Program-made: the position numbers and the translations under genes
Assembly: GCA_947449835.1 (NCBI GenBank)
Contig: CANFSZ010000008.1
Coordinates: 1 to 64,000, forward strand
Reading direction: 5' to 3'
DNA from: Opitutia bacterium
GTDB taxonomy: Bacteria; Verrucomicrobiota; Verrucomicrobiia; Opitutales; Opitutaceae
DNA length: 64,000 nucleotides
Notes under the pieces: model-generated
Told to the model about the DNA's origin: nothing
The model's input: the letters and a program-made list of their open reading frames with translations, nothing else
The model's database searches: none
Shown: positions 36,380 through 45,471 of the stretch, one piece after another
Layout: each line of letters begins with the position of its first letter
Numbering within the stretch: position 1 is the first letter of the stretch

Positions 36380-39300
36380 ATGAAAACTGCCTGCCTGACT
36401 CCATGCAATCTGTCCGCCGCCGCCGTGCGTTTCTGCACGCGCTTGAGCGTTTTAGTATGCGCGTTGTTTCTCACTGTAGCCGCAGCCTCTGCGGCTGAAG
36501 CCAGCGGTAGCGGCACGATCACCGGCGCCGTCAGCAACGCCGCCACGCGCAACCAGCTCGCCGGCGCCCTCGTCGCCATCCCCGCGCTCAATCTCTCCGC
36601 GCTCTCCGACAACGCCGGACGTTACACGCTCACCGGCATCCCCGAGGGCACGCAGGAAGTCGTCGTAACCTACATCGGCCTCGATGCTACGCGCCGCCGC
36701 GTGGTCGTGAGCGGCGCGCAAACGATCACCAGCGATTTCGAACTGACCGCCGGTATCTACAAACTCGAATCGTTTAAGGTCACTGGCGAACGCGAGGGCA
36801 ACGCCGCCATGATCACCGAAAAGCGCAACGCCACCAACGTGAAGGACGTCATCGCCATGGATTCCTTCGGCTACCTGCCCAACATGAGCGCGGGCGAAGT
36901 CGTGCAGCGTCTCCCCGGCGTCGCCGGCAGCCCCACCGACGAAGGCCTCGCCTACCGCTTCAACATCCGCGGCATGGACCCCACGCTCAACAACGTCACC
37001 GTCGACGGCGGCTCGCTCACGACCCTCGGCACCAACCGCAGCTTCGAACTTCAGTCCATCACCGGCGCCATGTTCGAAGGACTCGAACTCATCAAAGGCC
37101 AGACGCCCGACAAAGGCGCGGATTCCCTGGGCGGCACCATCAATTTCAAGACGCGCTCTACCTTCAGCATGAAGGAAGACCGCCGCACCACCTACAACGT
37201 GAGCATGCGCTGGGCCCCACCGTTTTTCGAGCAGACTCCGATTCGCTCGCAACACCGCTCGCACCCTATCTTCAATCTCACGCACCAACAGGTTTTCAGC
37301 ATCCTCGGCGGCCACCGCAACCTCGGCACGTCCGTTAATTTGTTCTACTCGGAAAACGCCGTCGGCGGCTTCGAGGCCGTCTTCGACCGCACGTTTATCA
37401 ACGACGGCCCCGCCCCGGTCTTCAATTACCAGACCTGGGACAACACCAACAACCGCAAGCAACAGAGCGTAAACTTTAAGACCGACTTCAAATACTCCGA
37501 GAACACGAAGTTCACCCTCAACGTCACCGAAAACGACAACTTCGAGCGGCTCCGCCGCCGCGTCCGCGTCACCGCCGCCGCCTCGGGCAACAGCAACACC
37601 CAAGTTCCCAGCGCCTCGACCGGTATCGTCCCGGGCGCCTTCACCAACCAGGTCACCGTCGTCAAAGCCATCCCCAGCACCTCCGCCGCGGCCACCAACA
37701 CCAACAACATCGACGTCCAAATGGATGGCCCGCTCAATTACTACGTGCGCATGGGCCGCGCGGACCTCAGCGCCGAACACACCTACGGCAACCTCTTCAT
37801 CGAATACACCGGCGGCATCGCCCGCACCACGCTCAACACCGGCCAAGGCCGCGGCGGCCAACTCAACATGCGCCTCTTCGACCCCAGCGCCCAAGTCCCC
37901 GGCCGCGCCATCTACTTCGGCGGCGCCGGCTGGATCATCGACCAAACTCAAAACGAACTCTACCCGCGCTTCATCCAAAACGGCGGCCCCGATTTCACCA
38001 ACCCCAACAACTACCTGCCCCGCGCCACCGACGGCCTGACCCAAGCCCGCAACGAACAAGACCAGTTGCAGAAACAATTCCGCTTCGACGCGCGCTACAC
38101 GCTGCCCATCGCCGCCCCCACCTCCGTCAAAGCCGGCTTTCACTGGCGCTCCCTCCAGATGGATCAATGGGGCAAAGACCGTCACCGTTGGAGCTACAAA
38201 GCCGCCACCGCCTACGACGCCAGCCAACGCATCGCGCCCGACGCCAGCTACGTCAGCTACGACATGATCAAGACCGGCCGTAAAATCCCCTTCTGGCAGG
38301 CCGAAGGCCTCACCAAAGACGGCCGCCCCGCCGATCCCTCGCTCTGGATCGAAGACATGTATTACAACGAGAGCCAAAAATACGTCGGCACCAACGGCGT
38401 GACCGAATCCATCGGCGCCTACTACGCGATGATTCAAGGCCGCCTCGGCAGTCGCGGCTGGCTCGCCCGCACCGGCTACCTCGCCGGCATCCGCCTCGAA
38501 GACGTCAAAACCCGCAGCTTCGGCTGGGTCCGCGCCCGCGTCGCCACCACCGCCGCCCAACAACTCGCCGATCCCATCGGCTCCGCCACCAAAGATTACG
38601 CCAACAGCGACCGTCTCCTCTACGGCAAGTTCGACCAAAAATTCCCCAGCATCCACGCCTACCACGACATCACCAAGGACCTCAAATTCCGCACCAGCTA
38701 CTCCACCAGCTACGGCCGCGCGCCCCTCGCCAATCTCCTGCCCGGCGAAACCATCGACGAGGTCAACCAACGCCTCACCGTCAACAACCCCGCCCTCAAG
38801 CCCCAACAATCCAAAAACTGGGACCTCACCCTCGAATACTACTTCGAACCCGTGGGCAGCTTGACCGTGGGCTGGTTCCACAAAGACATCCGCGACTTCA
38901 TCGTCACCAACCAAGACGCCCGCATCATCCCCGACGGCCCCAACAACGGCTACGACGGCGAATACGCGGGCTTCACAGAGCGCACCTCCTTCAACGGCGG
39001 CACCGTCACGGTCAACGGCTGGGAATTCGCCTACCAACAACAGTTCACGTTCCTGCCCGGCTTGCTGAAAGGTTTGTCCACCTCGCTCAACTACAGCTGG
39101 ACCGACCAACACGGCCTGCGCGAAGGCACCCGCTATCTCACGCGCCGCGAGATCGCCGGCTTCATCCCGCACGCCGCCAACGCCTCGCTGAATTGGCGCT
39201 ACGGCAAAACCAGCCTGCGCGCGCTCTACAACTTCACGGGTGAAAACATCACCACGTTCAACCCCACCTACCCCGCGCTCAACCAATACCGTTACTCGAT

Positions 39301-39475
39301 GAAGACGTTGAACCTCGGCGCCGGTTATCAATACCAACCCAACCTCGGCTTCACGATCGACGCTTCCAACGTCCTCAACGAACCCCAGCGCTGGTACATC
39401 GGTTCCAAAGACCGCATGCGCCGCACCACGATCAACTTCGTCACCATCACCATCGGCGTAAACGGTCGCTTCTAA
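36380..39475 (+). CDS. TonB-dependent receptor with carboxypeptidase-regulatory-like N-terminal domain
   Basis: A 1031-aa outer-membrane receptor: signal peptide (residues 1-39), a carboxypeptidase-regulatory-like domain (GTITGAVSNAATRNQLAGAL and NAGRYTLTGIPEGTQEVVVT), then the plug (SAGEVVQRLPGVAGSPTDEG, AYRFNIRGMDPTLNNVTVDG) and a long beta-barrel ending in VTITIGVNGRF with the terminal aromatic residue. It takes up a large substrate using TonB energy; the ligand is not readable, but such receptors in this lineage are mostly for glycans. The ATG at 36380 gives the signal peptide; the upstream start at 36350 does not improve it. No SusD partner is present. Confidence 0.93.
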   Translation: MKTACLTPCNLSAAAVRFCTRLSVLVCALFLTVAAASAAEASGSGTITGAVSNAATRNQLAGALVAIPALNLSALSDNAGRYTLTGIPEGTQEVVVTYIGLDATRRRVVVSGAQTITSDFELTAGIYKLESFKVTGEREGNAAMITEKRNATNVKDVIAMDSFGYLPNMSAGEVVQRLPGVAGSPTDEGLAYRFNIRGMDPTLNNVTVDGGSLTTLGTNRSFELQSITGAMFEGLELIKGQTPDKGADSLGGTINFKTRSTFSMKEDRRTTYNVSMRWAPPFFEQTPIRSQHRSHPIFNLTHQQVFSILGGHRNLGTSVNLFYSENAVGGFEAVFDRTFINDGPAPVFNYQTWDNTNNRKQQSVNFKTDFKYSENTKFTLNVTENDNFERLRRRVRVTAAASGNSNTQVPSASTGIVPGAFTNQVTVVKAIPSTSAAATNTNNIDVQMDGPLNYYVRMGRADLSAEHTYGNLFIEYTGGIARTTLNTGQGRGGQLNMRLFDPSAQVPGRAIYFGGAGWIIDQTQNELYPRFIQNGGPDFTNPNNYLPRATDGLTQARNEQDQLQKQFRFDARYTLPIAAPTSVKAGFHWRSLQMDQWGKDRHRWSYKAATAYDASQRIAPDASYVSYDMIKTGRKIPFWQAEGLTKDGRPADPSLWIEDMYYNESQKYVGTNGVTESIGAYYAMIQGRLGSRGWLARTGYLAGIRLEDVKTRSFGWVRARVATTAAQQLADPIGSATKDYANSDRLLYGKFDQKFPSIHAYHDITKDLKFRTSYSTSYGRAPLANLLPGETIDEVNQRLTVNNPALKPQQSKNWDLTLEYYFEPVGSLTVGWFHKDIRDFIVTNQDARIIPDGPNNGYDGEYAGFTERTSFNGGTVTVNGWEFAYQQQFTFLPGLLKGLSTSLNYSWTDQHGLREGTRYLTRREIAGFIPHAANASLNWRYGKTSLRALYNFTGENITTFNPTYPALNQYRYSMKTLNLGAGYQYQPNLGFTIDASNVLNEPQRWYIGSKDRMRRTTINFVTITIGVNGRF

Positions 39476-39486
39476 AAACTCACGCG

Positions 39487-39508
39487 GCGCGCCCGTCGCA
39501 CGGCGCGC
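39487..39508. terminator. possible hairpin terminator between the TonB receptor and the convergent phosphodiesterase
   Basis: GCGCGCC-CGTCGCAC-GGCGCGC: 7-bp perfect stem 11 bases after the receptor stop, with only a short GTTTT downstream. It is a plausible but weak terminator between convergent genes. Confidence 0.4.
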
Positions 39509-39535
39509 ACCGACTCGTTTTAACCCGCCCTGCGC

Positions 39536-40348
39536 TCACCGCGCGGGGCGTTTTTTTTCGAGATACGCCGCCAGCTCTTTGAGGCGATCCGTGTTGATCA
39601 GATCGACGCCGCACGCGTCTAAGATTTCCCACGCCGCCGGCGTATCCGGCGCCGCCCACAACCGCAGCCGCCGCCCCTGCGCGTGCGCCTGCTGCACGCG
39701 GGTTTTAATTTTTTCACGATCCGCCTCTGGAAACGGTCCGTCGCCGCGCCAGCTCGAAAGTTTCGCCCACGTATCACTCACGAGCGGAATCAAACTCGGC
39801 GCACTCAGCGGCGCGTCCAAATCTCCCAAGCGTCCATCCATCGCCGCGTAGCGCAGCGCCGCCTGCTCCATCGCCGCCCGCGCCCGGTTGCCCGAAATAA
39901 TCACCGAAATCGCGCCCGGTTTCACCTCGCCGTTTTCGTAGCGCGTCACCATCTCCGCGTATCCCGCCAACACCCGATGCAACGCCGCGTACGTCGCAGC
40001 TGCCTCCGTCTTCACGTCGATCAACAACGTCACGCCCACGCCATCGCCGTAAACGCTCCCGCCGTTGGCCGCGATCCGCGCGCGCAAAGGCTCGAGGTAA
40101 AGCGCCTCGAGGGTTTTCTCCGGCGACACGGCCTTGCGCTCGTGCGCCACGAGTAATTTTCCATCCACCAAAAACACATCGGCTTCGATGCTCCCGAAGC
40201 GCGCAGCGAGCGCATCAAACAACGGCCGCGAGTGCGCGTAGTCGTTGTGCGCATGCGCACGCGTGAGCGTTCGCGTCTGCGCACCCGCCTGCGCCGCGCC
40301 AACGATCAGCCCAACCAAACTCAGCAAAAATCGTAAAAATAATTTCAT
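39536..40348 (-). CDS. secreted PI-PLC/glycerophosphodiester phosphodiesterase-like protein
   Basis: A 270-aa exported protein: signal peptide MKLFLRFLLSLVGLIVGAAQ, then a TIM-barrel phosphodiesterase fold with RAHAHNDYAHSRPLFDALAA at the N-terminus (catalytic His pair), FGSIEADVFLVDGKLLVAHE (metal-binding Glu/Asp), VTLLIDVKTEAA, and DACGVDLINTDRLKEL at the end. The H-N-D-Y variant matches proteins annotated as phosphatidylinositol-specific phospholipase C/GDPD family. The start at 40348 is chosen for the signal peptide. Likely periplasmic, removing head groups from lipids or glycerophosphodiesters. Confidence 0.8.
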   Translation of the reverse strand: MKLFLRFLLSLVGLIVGAAQAGAQTRTLTRAHAHNDYAHSRPLFDALAARFGSIEADVFLVDGKLLVAHERKAVSPEKTLEALYLEPLRARIAANGGSVYGDGVGVTLLIDVKTEAAATYAALHRVLAGYAEMVTRYENGEVKPGAISVIISGNRARAAMEQAALRYAAMDGRLGDLDAPLSAPSLIPLVSDTWAKLSSWRGDGPFPEADREKIKTRVQQAHAQGRRLRLWAAPDTPAAWEILDACGVDLINTDRLKELAAYLEKKRPAR

Positions 40349-40499
40349 GAAAATATCGCGTTGGAAAATCCACGCTAACTCCGCCGCGCCGGCATATCCA
40401 GAGCTCAATCCGATCCGCGAAAAAAAATTTCCTGGCTTCGTCCGCGCGCTCGACTCCCGCGCGCTCAGTCGTCCACGCTTACGGTCACTTCCTTCCACC

Positions 40500-40826
40500 A
40501 TGCCCCTCCCGACCCAGTTCACCAGCGTCACCGTTCACACCAAGGCCAACGTCTATTTCGACGGTAACGTCGTCAGCCACACGGTCCTCTTCGCCGACGG
40601 CGCCAAGAAAACGCTCGGCCTCATCCGCCCTGGTTCGTACCACTTCGGCACCGATGCCGCCGAGCGCATGGAAATCGTCGCCGGCACCTGCACCGTCACG
40701 CTCGATGGCCAGACCGCCGCCCAGACGTACGCGGCTGGCACGTATTTCGACGTCCCCGGCAAGAGCGGCTTCACCATCGCCGTGCCCGCCGGCCTCTGCG
40801 AATACATCTGCTCGTTCCTCCCGTAA
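40500..40826 (+). CDS. ppnP: pyrimidine/purine nucleoside phosphorylase
   Basis: A 108-aa PpnP (formerly DUF1255), a cupin-like homodimer that phosphorolyses several nucleosides to free base and ribose-1-phosphate. Motifs are KANVYFDGNVVSHTVLFADG, KTLGLIRPGSYHFGTDAAER, MEIVAGTCTVTLDG and TYFDVPGKSGFTIAVPAGLC, all family-typical. The start at 40500 matches the usual length; the track ORF runs upstream into the convergent region. A strong hairpin follows. Confidence 0.93.
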   Translation: MPLPTQFTSVTVHTKANVYFDGNVVSHTVLFADGAKKTLGLIRPGSYHFGTDAAERMEIVAGTCTVTLDGQTAAQTYAAGTYFDVPGKSGFTIAVPAGLCEYICSFLP

Positions 40827-40836
40827 TCGATTCCAT

Positions 40837-40888
40837 GTGACGCCCCGCGCGCGGCTCCGCGGCGGCGGCGTCACTTAGATTTTATTTC
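40837..40888 (+). terminator. hairpin terminator after ppnP
   Basis: GTGACGCC (40837-40844) pairs with GGCGTCAC (40867-40874), with a GC-rich interior, followed by TTAGATTTTATTT, 10 bases after the ppnP stop. Confidence 0.65.
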
Positions 40889-40937
40889 GCCCGAGCCGGA
40901 GCTTGTCGCTGCACGCCCGCTGCGGCAGCTTTGCCGC

Positions 40938-42077
40938 ATGAAACGCCTGCTCGCCGTCCTGTTCGTTTCCTTGCTCGCACTCGCCGCCGCCCGCGCCGCC
41001 GCGCCGCAACTGCCCGACGGACTCTACGCCGAGTTCATCACGCCGCGCGGCACGCTCACCGCGGAGCTGTTTCCCACGCGCGCGCCGCTCATTTGCACCA
41101 ATTTCGTCGGCCTCGCCGAGGGCACGCTCGCCCCGCGCCACGGCCAACCTTTTTACAGCGGCCTCACCTGGTACCGCGTCGTCCCGGGCTTCGTACTGCA
41201 AAGCGGCAACCCCGGCCTAAAAGACACCGACGACGAAGCCCACCCCATTCCGCACCACTTCCCCGACGAGTTCGCCCCAGGCCTCCGCCACGACTCGGCA
41301 GGCGTCCTCTCCATGGCCAACGCCGGACCCGACACCAACTCGTGCGAATTTTTTCTCACCCTCGCGCCCACCCCGCGCCTCGATTTTCTGCACAGCGTTT
41401 TCGGCCGCATCGTCCGTGGGCTAGAGCTGCTCCCGCTCATTCGCGCCGGTGACGCTCTGACGATTAAAATTCTCCGCATCGGCTCGGCCGCCCGCGCCTT
41501 CCGCGCCGACGCCACCGCCTTCGCCGCACTTGCCTGCGCCGCCAAAAAATACACCGCCGCACGCGCGCCCGGCCCCACCGCGGCCTTCGACGACCCACAA
41601 AACCTCCTCCCCACCGAGCCCCCGCGCGCGAAAAATTTTAACTACAAACTCGCCAACGTCGAACGCGCCACCGGCCTCAAAATCCGCGCCCGGCTCTTCG
41701 CCCAATCCCCGCCCGCAGCCGCCGATGCCGCCCCTGGCCAATTCATGCGCGCCCTCGCCCGCCAACTCGGCACCGAGCACGCCGGCGCCACCGTCGCCTA
41801 CTTCGCCGACGAAAAAGACTGGCGCGTCTGGATCGGCGACGCCTCCACCGCAACCTTCCTAGGTCGCCCCGCCACCGCCGCGGATCTCGGAGACGACGGC
41901 GCCTTCCACGCCGCAAAAGACGCCTTTCTCACCGCCGCCCAAGCCGCCGGCGACCAAGCCTACGCCGCCCAAAAAAATTCTGCTCCACCCGCGACGCCGC
42001 CCCCGCCCGCCCAACACCTCAAACTCCAAACCGACGCCCTCCTCGACGCCCTCATCACTCGACTCGAACCCAAATGA
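40938..42077 (+). CDS. periplasmic cyclophilin-type peptidyl-prolyl isomerase with C-terminal extension
   Basis: A 379-aa protein: signal peptide MKRLLAVLFVSLLALAAARA, a cyclophilin domain (residues about 25-180) with GTLTAELFPTRAPLICTNFV, YSGLTWYRVVPGFVLQSGNP, HDSAGVLSMANAGPDTNSCE and FFLTLAPTPRLDFLHSVFGR, and then about 190 residues that I cannot assign. The extension is helical, Ala-rich and Pro-rich near its end. The catalytic region with the R-V-x-x-G-F-V-x-Q-x-G signature is intact. Its stop overlaps the next start. Confidence 0.85.
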   Translation: MKRLLAVLFVSLLALAAARAAAPQLPDGLYAEFITPRGTLTAELFPTRAPLICTNFVGLAEGTLAPRHGQPFYSGLTWYRVVPGFVLQSGNPGLKDTDDEAHPIPHHFPDEFAPGLRHDSAGVLSMANAGPDTNSCEFFLTLAPTPRLDFLHSVFGRIVRGLELLPLIRAGDALTIKILRIGSAARAFRADATAFAALACAAKKYTAARAPGPTAAFDDPQNLLPTEPPRAKNFNYKLANVERATGLKIRARLFAQSPPAAADAAPGQFMRALARQLGTEHAGATVAYFADEKDWRVWIGDASTATFLGRPATAADLGDDGAFHAAKDAFLTAAQAAGDQAYAAQKNSAPPATPPPPAQHLKLQTDALLDALITRLEPK

Positions 42078-43411
42078 AACTCCTTTCCCTCCACGCCCTC
42101 GCGTTGCTCGTTGCACTCGCTACGCCGCTCCGCGCCGCCGATGGCACCACGCCCGTGGTCGTAGCGCAAAAACTCGCCGCCGATTATCCCTCGCTCCTCG
42201 CCCTCTACTCCGACCTCCACGCCCACCCCGAGCTCTCGCTCATGGAGGAAAAAACCGCCGCCAAACTCGCCGCCGAACTCCGCGCCCTCGGTTTTGAGGT
42301 CACGGAAAAATTTGGCGGTCACGGCATCGTCGGCGTCCTCAAAAACGGGCCAGGCCCCACGCTGCTTGTTCGCACGGATCTCGACGGCCTGCCCGTCCTC
42401 GAAGAAACCGGCGTCCCGTATGCCAGCACCACCCGCGTCACCGATCTCACGGGCAAAGACGTCCCCGTCATGCAGGCCTGCGGTCACGATCTGCATATGA
42501 CGATCTTCACCGGCACCGCTCGCCAACTCGCCGCCCACCGCGACCGTTGGTCGGGCACCGTCCTCTTCGTCGGCCAACCCGCCGAGGAACGCGGCATCGG
42601 CGCCCGCGCCATGCTCAAAGAAGGCCTCTATCAGAAATTCCCCAAGCCCGACTTCGCCCTCGCCGTCCACGACAGCGCGACGCTGCCCGCCGGCACCATC
42701 GGCATCCTCGAGGGTTTCAACTGGGCCAACGTCGACACCGCCGAAATCACCGTGCGCGGCGCCGGCGGCCACGGCGCTTACCCGCACGCCACCAAAGACC
42801 CGATCGTCCTCGCCGCCCGCATCGTCACCACGCTCCAGACGATCGTCAGCCGCGAGACGCGCCCGCTCGATCCCGCCGTCGTCACCGTCGGCTCCATCCA
42901 CGGCGGCACCAAATCCAACATCATCCCCGACGAGGTAAAACTCTCCCTCACGCTCCGCTCGTACTCCGAAACCGTCCGCCGCCACACCATCGACGCCGTG
43001 AAACGCATCTGCCGCGGCGAAGCCATCGCCGCAGGCCTCGCCGAAGACCGGATGCCCATCGTAGAGATTCTCGAAGGCGAATTCACTCCCGCGTCCTACA
43101 ACGACCCCGCGCTCACGCGCCGCGTGCGCAACGTGCTCACGCCGTGGCTCGGCGCCGAACGCGTCGTCGGCATCGATCCCGAAATGGGCGGCGAAGATTT
43201 TGGCCAATTCGGCCGCACCGCCGAAAAAGTGCCGATCTGCATGTTCCGCGTCGGCGCGGTCGATCCCGTGAAATTCGCCGAGAGCCAACGCACGGGGGCG
43301 CCGTTGCCTTCGCTGCATTCGAGCAAGTTCGCGCCGTTGCCCGAACCTGCGATCAAGACCGGCGTCACCGCGCTCACCGCGGCCGCGCTCGATCTGTTGG
43401 CCAAAAAATAA
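42074..43411 (+). CDS. exported M20-family amidohydrolase/peptidase
   Basis: A 445-aa M20D-type metallopeptidase or amidohydrolase, with a signal peptide (MKLLSLHALALLVALATPLR). Metal and catalytic positions are visible: LYSDLHAHPELSLMEEKTAA, VRTDLDGLPVLEETGVPYAS, MQACGHDLHMTIFTGTARQL, VGQPAEERGIGARAMLKEGL and MGGEDFGQFGRTAEKVPICM. The family hydrolyses N-acyl amino acids, hippurate-like compounds or dipeptides. It is translationally coupled to the cyclophilin (4-base overlap) and precedes an FKBP. Confidence 0.9.
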   Translation: MKLLSLHALALLVALATPLRAADGTTPVVVAQKLAADYPSLLALYSDLHAHPELSLMEEKTAAKLAAELRALGFEVTEKFGGHGIVGVLKNGPGPTLLVRTDLDGLPVLEETGVPYASTTRVTDLTGKDVPVMQACGHDLHMTIFTGTARQLAAHRDRWSGTVLFVGQPAEERGIGARAMLKEGLYQKFPKPDFALAVHDSATLPAGTIGILEGFNWANVDTAEITVRGAGGHGAYPHATKDPIVLAARIVTTLQTIVSRETRPLDPAVVTVGSIHGGTKSNIIPDEVKLSLTLRSYSETVRRHTIDAVKRICRGEAIAAGLAEDRMPIVEILEGEFTPASYNDPALTRRVRNVLTPWLGAERVVGIDPEMGGEDFGQFGRTAEKVPICMFRVGAVDPVKFAESQRTGAPLPSLHSSKFAPLPEPAIKTGVTALTAAALDLLAKK

Positions 43412-43490
43412 TTTCGCCCGCGCCGCCCCGCGCGGCCGCGAGTTTGCCATTTTAAAATTTCTCGGCGTAGTCCGCTCACAAACACTTTTC

Positions 43491-44045
43491 ATGCCCGCCA
43501 AATCTTCTCCGCTCCGCAGTTTCTTTTTTCTCGGCCTGCTGGGCGTCGTGCTCATCACGATCGCCTTCGTCGTACGCTCCGGCTTGCTCGCGCGCAAAAA
43601 TCCCGGCCGCCCGATCAACGCCAACATGCGCGCCGCACTCGCCGCGAGCACCCCGCAATTCAGCACCGAGGACGCGATGCTCCTCGCGCAGACGTACGGC
43701 ACCGCCAAAAAACTCCCATCTGGCCTGCGCTACATCGAGCGCGCTCCAGGCACCGGCAACGCCGGCCCACGCCTCGGCGGCGAAGTCATCGTCCACTACG
43801 ACGGCCGCCTCCTCGACGGCACGCCCTTCGACAGTTCTTACAAACGCGGCGTCCCTTTCAGTTTCCGTCTGGGCCTCGGCACGGTCATCGCGGGCTGGGA
43901 TGAAGCGTTTCTCACCATGCGCAAAGGCGAGAAGCGCACGCTCATCATTCCGTACTGGCTCGCTTACGGCGAAAAAGGGAAACCACCCAAGATCCCGCCG
44001 AAGGCCACGCTCATCTTCGAAGTTGAGCTCCTCGATTTCCGCTGA
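43491..44045 (+). CDS. FKBP-type peptidyl-prolyl isomerase, membrane-anchored
   Basis: A 184-aa protein with one N-terminal membrane segment (FFFLGLLGVVLITIAFVVRS) that lacks a clear cleavage site, then a C-terminal FKBP domain: SGLRYIERAPGTGNAGPRLG, VIVHYDGRLLDGTPFDSSYK, GTVIAGWDEAFLTMRKGEKR and PPKATLIFEVELLDFR, with the substrate-pocket aromatics (Y, F, W) present. It is likely a periplasm-facing foldase. Third gene in a run with a cyclophilin and a peptidase, a plausible protein quality-control unit. Confidence 0.9.
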   Translation: MPAKSSPLRSFFFLGLLGVVLITIAFVVRSGLLARKNPGRPINANMRAALAASTPQFSTEDAMLLAQTYGTAKKLPSGLRYIERAPGTGNAGPRLGGEVIVHYDGRLLDGTPFDSSYKRGVPFSFRLGLGTVIAGWDEAFLTMRKGEKRTLIIPYWLAYGEKGKPPKIPPKATLIFEVELLDFR

Positions 44046-44087
44046 GCGCCGGAGTTAATAGAGCGCGGAGCCACCCGGCGCGTGCGC

Positions 44088-44927
44088 TCACAAACCGACG
44101 AGCGAACCGTTGCGCTTGAGCCAGAGTTCCGCCTCGCGCCACGGCGGGCAGACTTCCTCGACGCGCGCCCAAAAACGCTCGGAGTGGTTCATCTCCCGCA
44201 AGTGCATGAGCTCGTGATAAACGATGTAATCGCGCACGCTGTCCGGCGTCTGCACGAGCCGCCAATTGAGTGAGATCGTCCCGGTCGCTGAGCACGAGCC
44301 CCAGCGCGAACGTTGGTTGCGCACCGTGACTTGTTTCACTTCCACGCCGACCGTCGCTGCGAGTTCCCACGCGCGCGCCGGCAACTCGATCTTCGCCCGC
44401 CGCGCAAATTGCGCCTCGAGCGTCGGCCGCAAATCTCCGTCGAGCCGCGGCACGCGAAACACATCGGCCGCGAGACACACTTGCGGTTTTTCGCCCGTCG
44501 CCGCGACGCGCAATTCCGCTAATTCGCCGCGCCAAAGCACGCGCGCGCCGAGCGGCCAAACTTCCGCGGCACGCGGGCGGTGACGTTGCCGCGCGCGCGC
44601 GCGCTCGAGCCATTCGCCTTGCTGCGCGACGAAGCGCTCCGCCTCGCGCTGCGAACCGCGCGCCGGGATCGTCGCCACCGCGACGCCGTCACGCCGCAGC
44701 GTGAGCCGGTAATTTCGCGCCTTCAGGCTGCGTTCGAAAACAATCTCCGGCTGCTCCGGCGCCGTCTCCGGGAGCGGCACAAATTCACCAGCGGCCGCCA
44801 ATCCTGTCGTCACCCCGACTGCCGCCGGCGGCGCGCGATGGACTCCCGCCGTCGGCGCGAAAAGCCCGAAAAGATCCTGTTGTTGCCCGTGGGTGCTCAC
44901 GTGATGGATCCGAGCAAAACCATTCAC
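44088..44927 (-). CDS. YgjP-like metal-dependent hydrolase
   Basis: A 279-aa protein of the YgjP/DUF45 (WLM/SprT-like) metallopeptidase group. The C-terminal half shows VTVRNQRSRWGSCSATGTIS, LNWRLVQTPDSVRDYIVYHE and LMHLREMNHSERFWARVEEV. The HExxH lies at the join of the last two, and the third ligand is the H in M-N-H-S-x-x-F-W. The family is cytosolic and its substrate unknown. The N-terminal 60 residues are low-complexity and may be a separate linker. The stop faces the FKBP gene with a 42-base gap. Confidence 0.85.
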   Translation of the reverse strand: MNGFARIHHVSTHGQQQDLFGLFAPTAGVHRAPPAAVGVTTGLAAAGEFVPLPETAPEQPEIVFERSLKARNYRLTLRRDGVAVATIPARGSQREAERFVAQQGEWLERARARQRHRPRAAEVWPLGARVLWRGELAELRVAATGEKPQVCLAADVFRVPRLDGDLRPTLEAQFARRAKIELPARAWELAATVGVEVKQVTVRNQRSRWGSCSATGTISLNWRLVQTPDSVRDYIVYHELMHLREMNHSERFWARVEEVCPPWREAELWLKRNGSLVGL

Positions 44928-44967
44928 CCGCGCGGCGCCAGCGTCTTTGTGGCAAAAAATCCGACGC

Positions 44968-45405
44968 TCATAGCAACTCCAGTTCCCATTTGAGCGGCTG
45001 GCCTTTTTTCACGGTGAGCCACGCGAAGCTCGCCGGCGCTCCGCGATTGGGGCGCGTGATGCAGCCGGGATTCAGCCAACGCACGCCGTGCGCCACCTCA
45101 TCGCGCGGCACGTGGGTGTGCCCGTGCAACACCACGTCCACGCCCGCCGGCGGGTGTTTCGGCGCGATGTGTTGCAGAAAAAATCGCACGCCTTCGCGCT
45201 CCAGCGCCAACTCCAGCGGCCATAGCGCCTCCCACTCGTTGTTGCCCAGCACGATGTGCAAGGGCTTCCCGAGCTGCTTGAATTCCACGAGCGTCTCCGG
45301 CTCGCACACGTCGCCGAGATGCCAGATCTCGTCCGCGTCTTGCAAGCGCGCCGGCAAATCTTCGGGGTATTTGTCGTGGGTGTCTGAGATGACCGCGATG
45401 CGCAT
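44968..45405 (-). CDS. metallophosphoesterase, YfcE/MJ0936 type
   Basis: A 145-aa calcineurin-like phosphoesterase. The five blocks of the family are present: MRIAVISDTHDKYPEDLPAR (D-x-H), EIWHLGDVCEP (GDV), IVLGNNEWE (GNN, the variant of GNHE), LHGHTHVPR (GHTH) and the closing WLNPGCITRPNRGAPASFAW. Two metals are expected. The product acts on small phosphodiesters or nucleotides, by homology with YfcE. The ATG at 45405 starts the catalytic core, whereas the track start adds 49 unrelated residues. Same strand as YgjP, gap 40 bases. Confidence 0.9.
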   Translation of the reverse strand: MRIAVISDTHDKYPEDLPARLQDADEIWHLGDVCEPETLVEFKQLGKPLHIVLGNNEWEALWPLELALEREGVRFFLQHIAPKHPPAGVDVVLHGHTHVPRDEVAHGVRWLNPGCITRPNRGAPASFAWLTVKKGQPLKWELELL

Positions 45406-45471
45406 GGCGAAAAACACTGAGCCCGCCACGCGCCATTTGACAGCGGATTTTCCACGCCGACGCTTCCGACC

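Noticed and set aside
36452-39337. 961-aa open frame on the minus strand under the TonB receptor
   Set aside because: It is a codon-bias shadow: GC-rich third positions remove stops in the antisense frame. Its protein has no motif, while the plus strand encodes a complete receptor.
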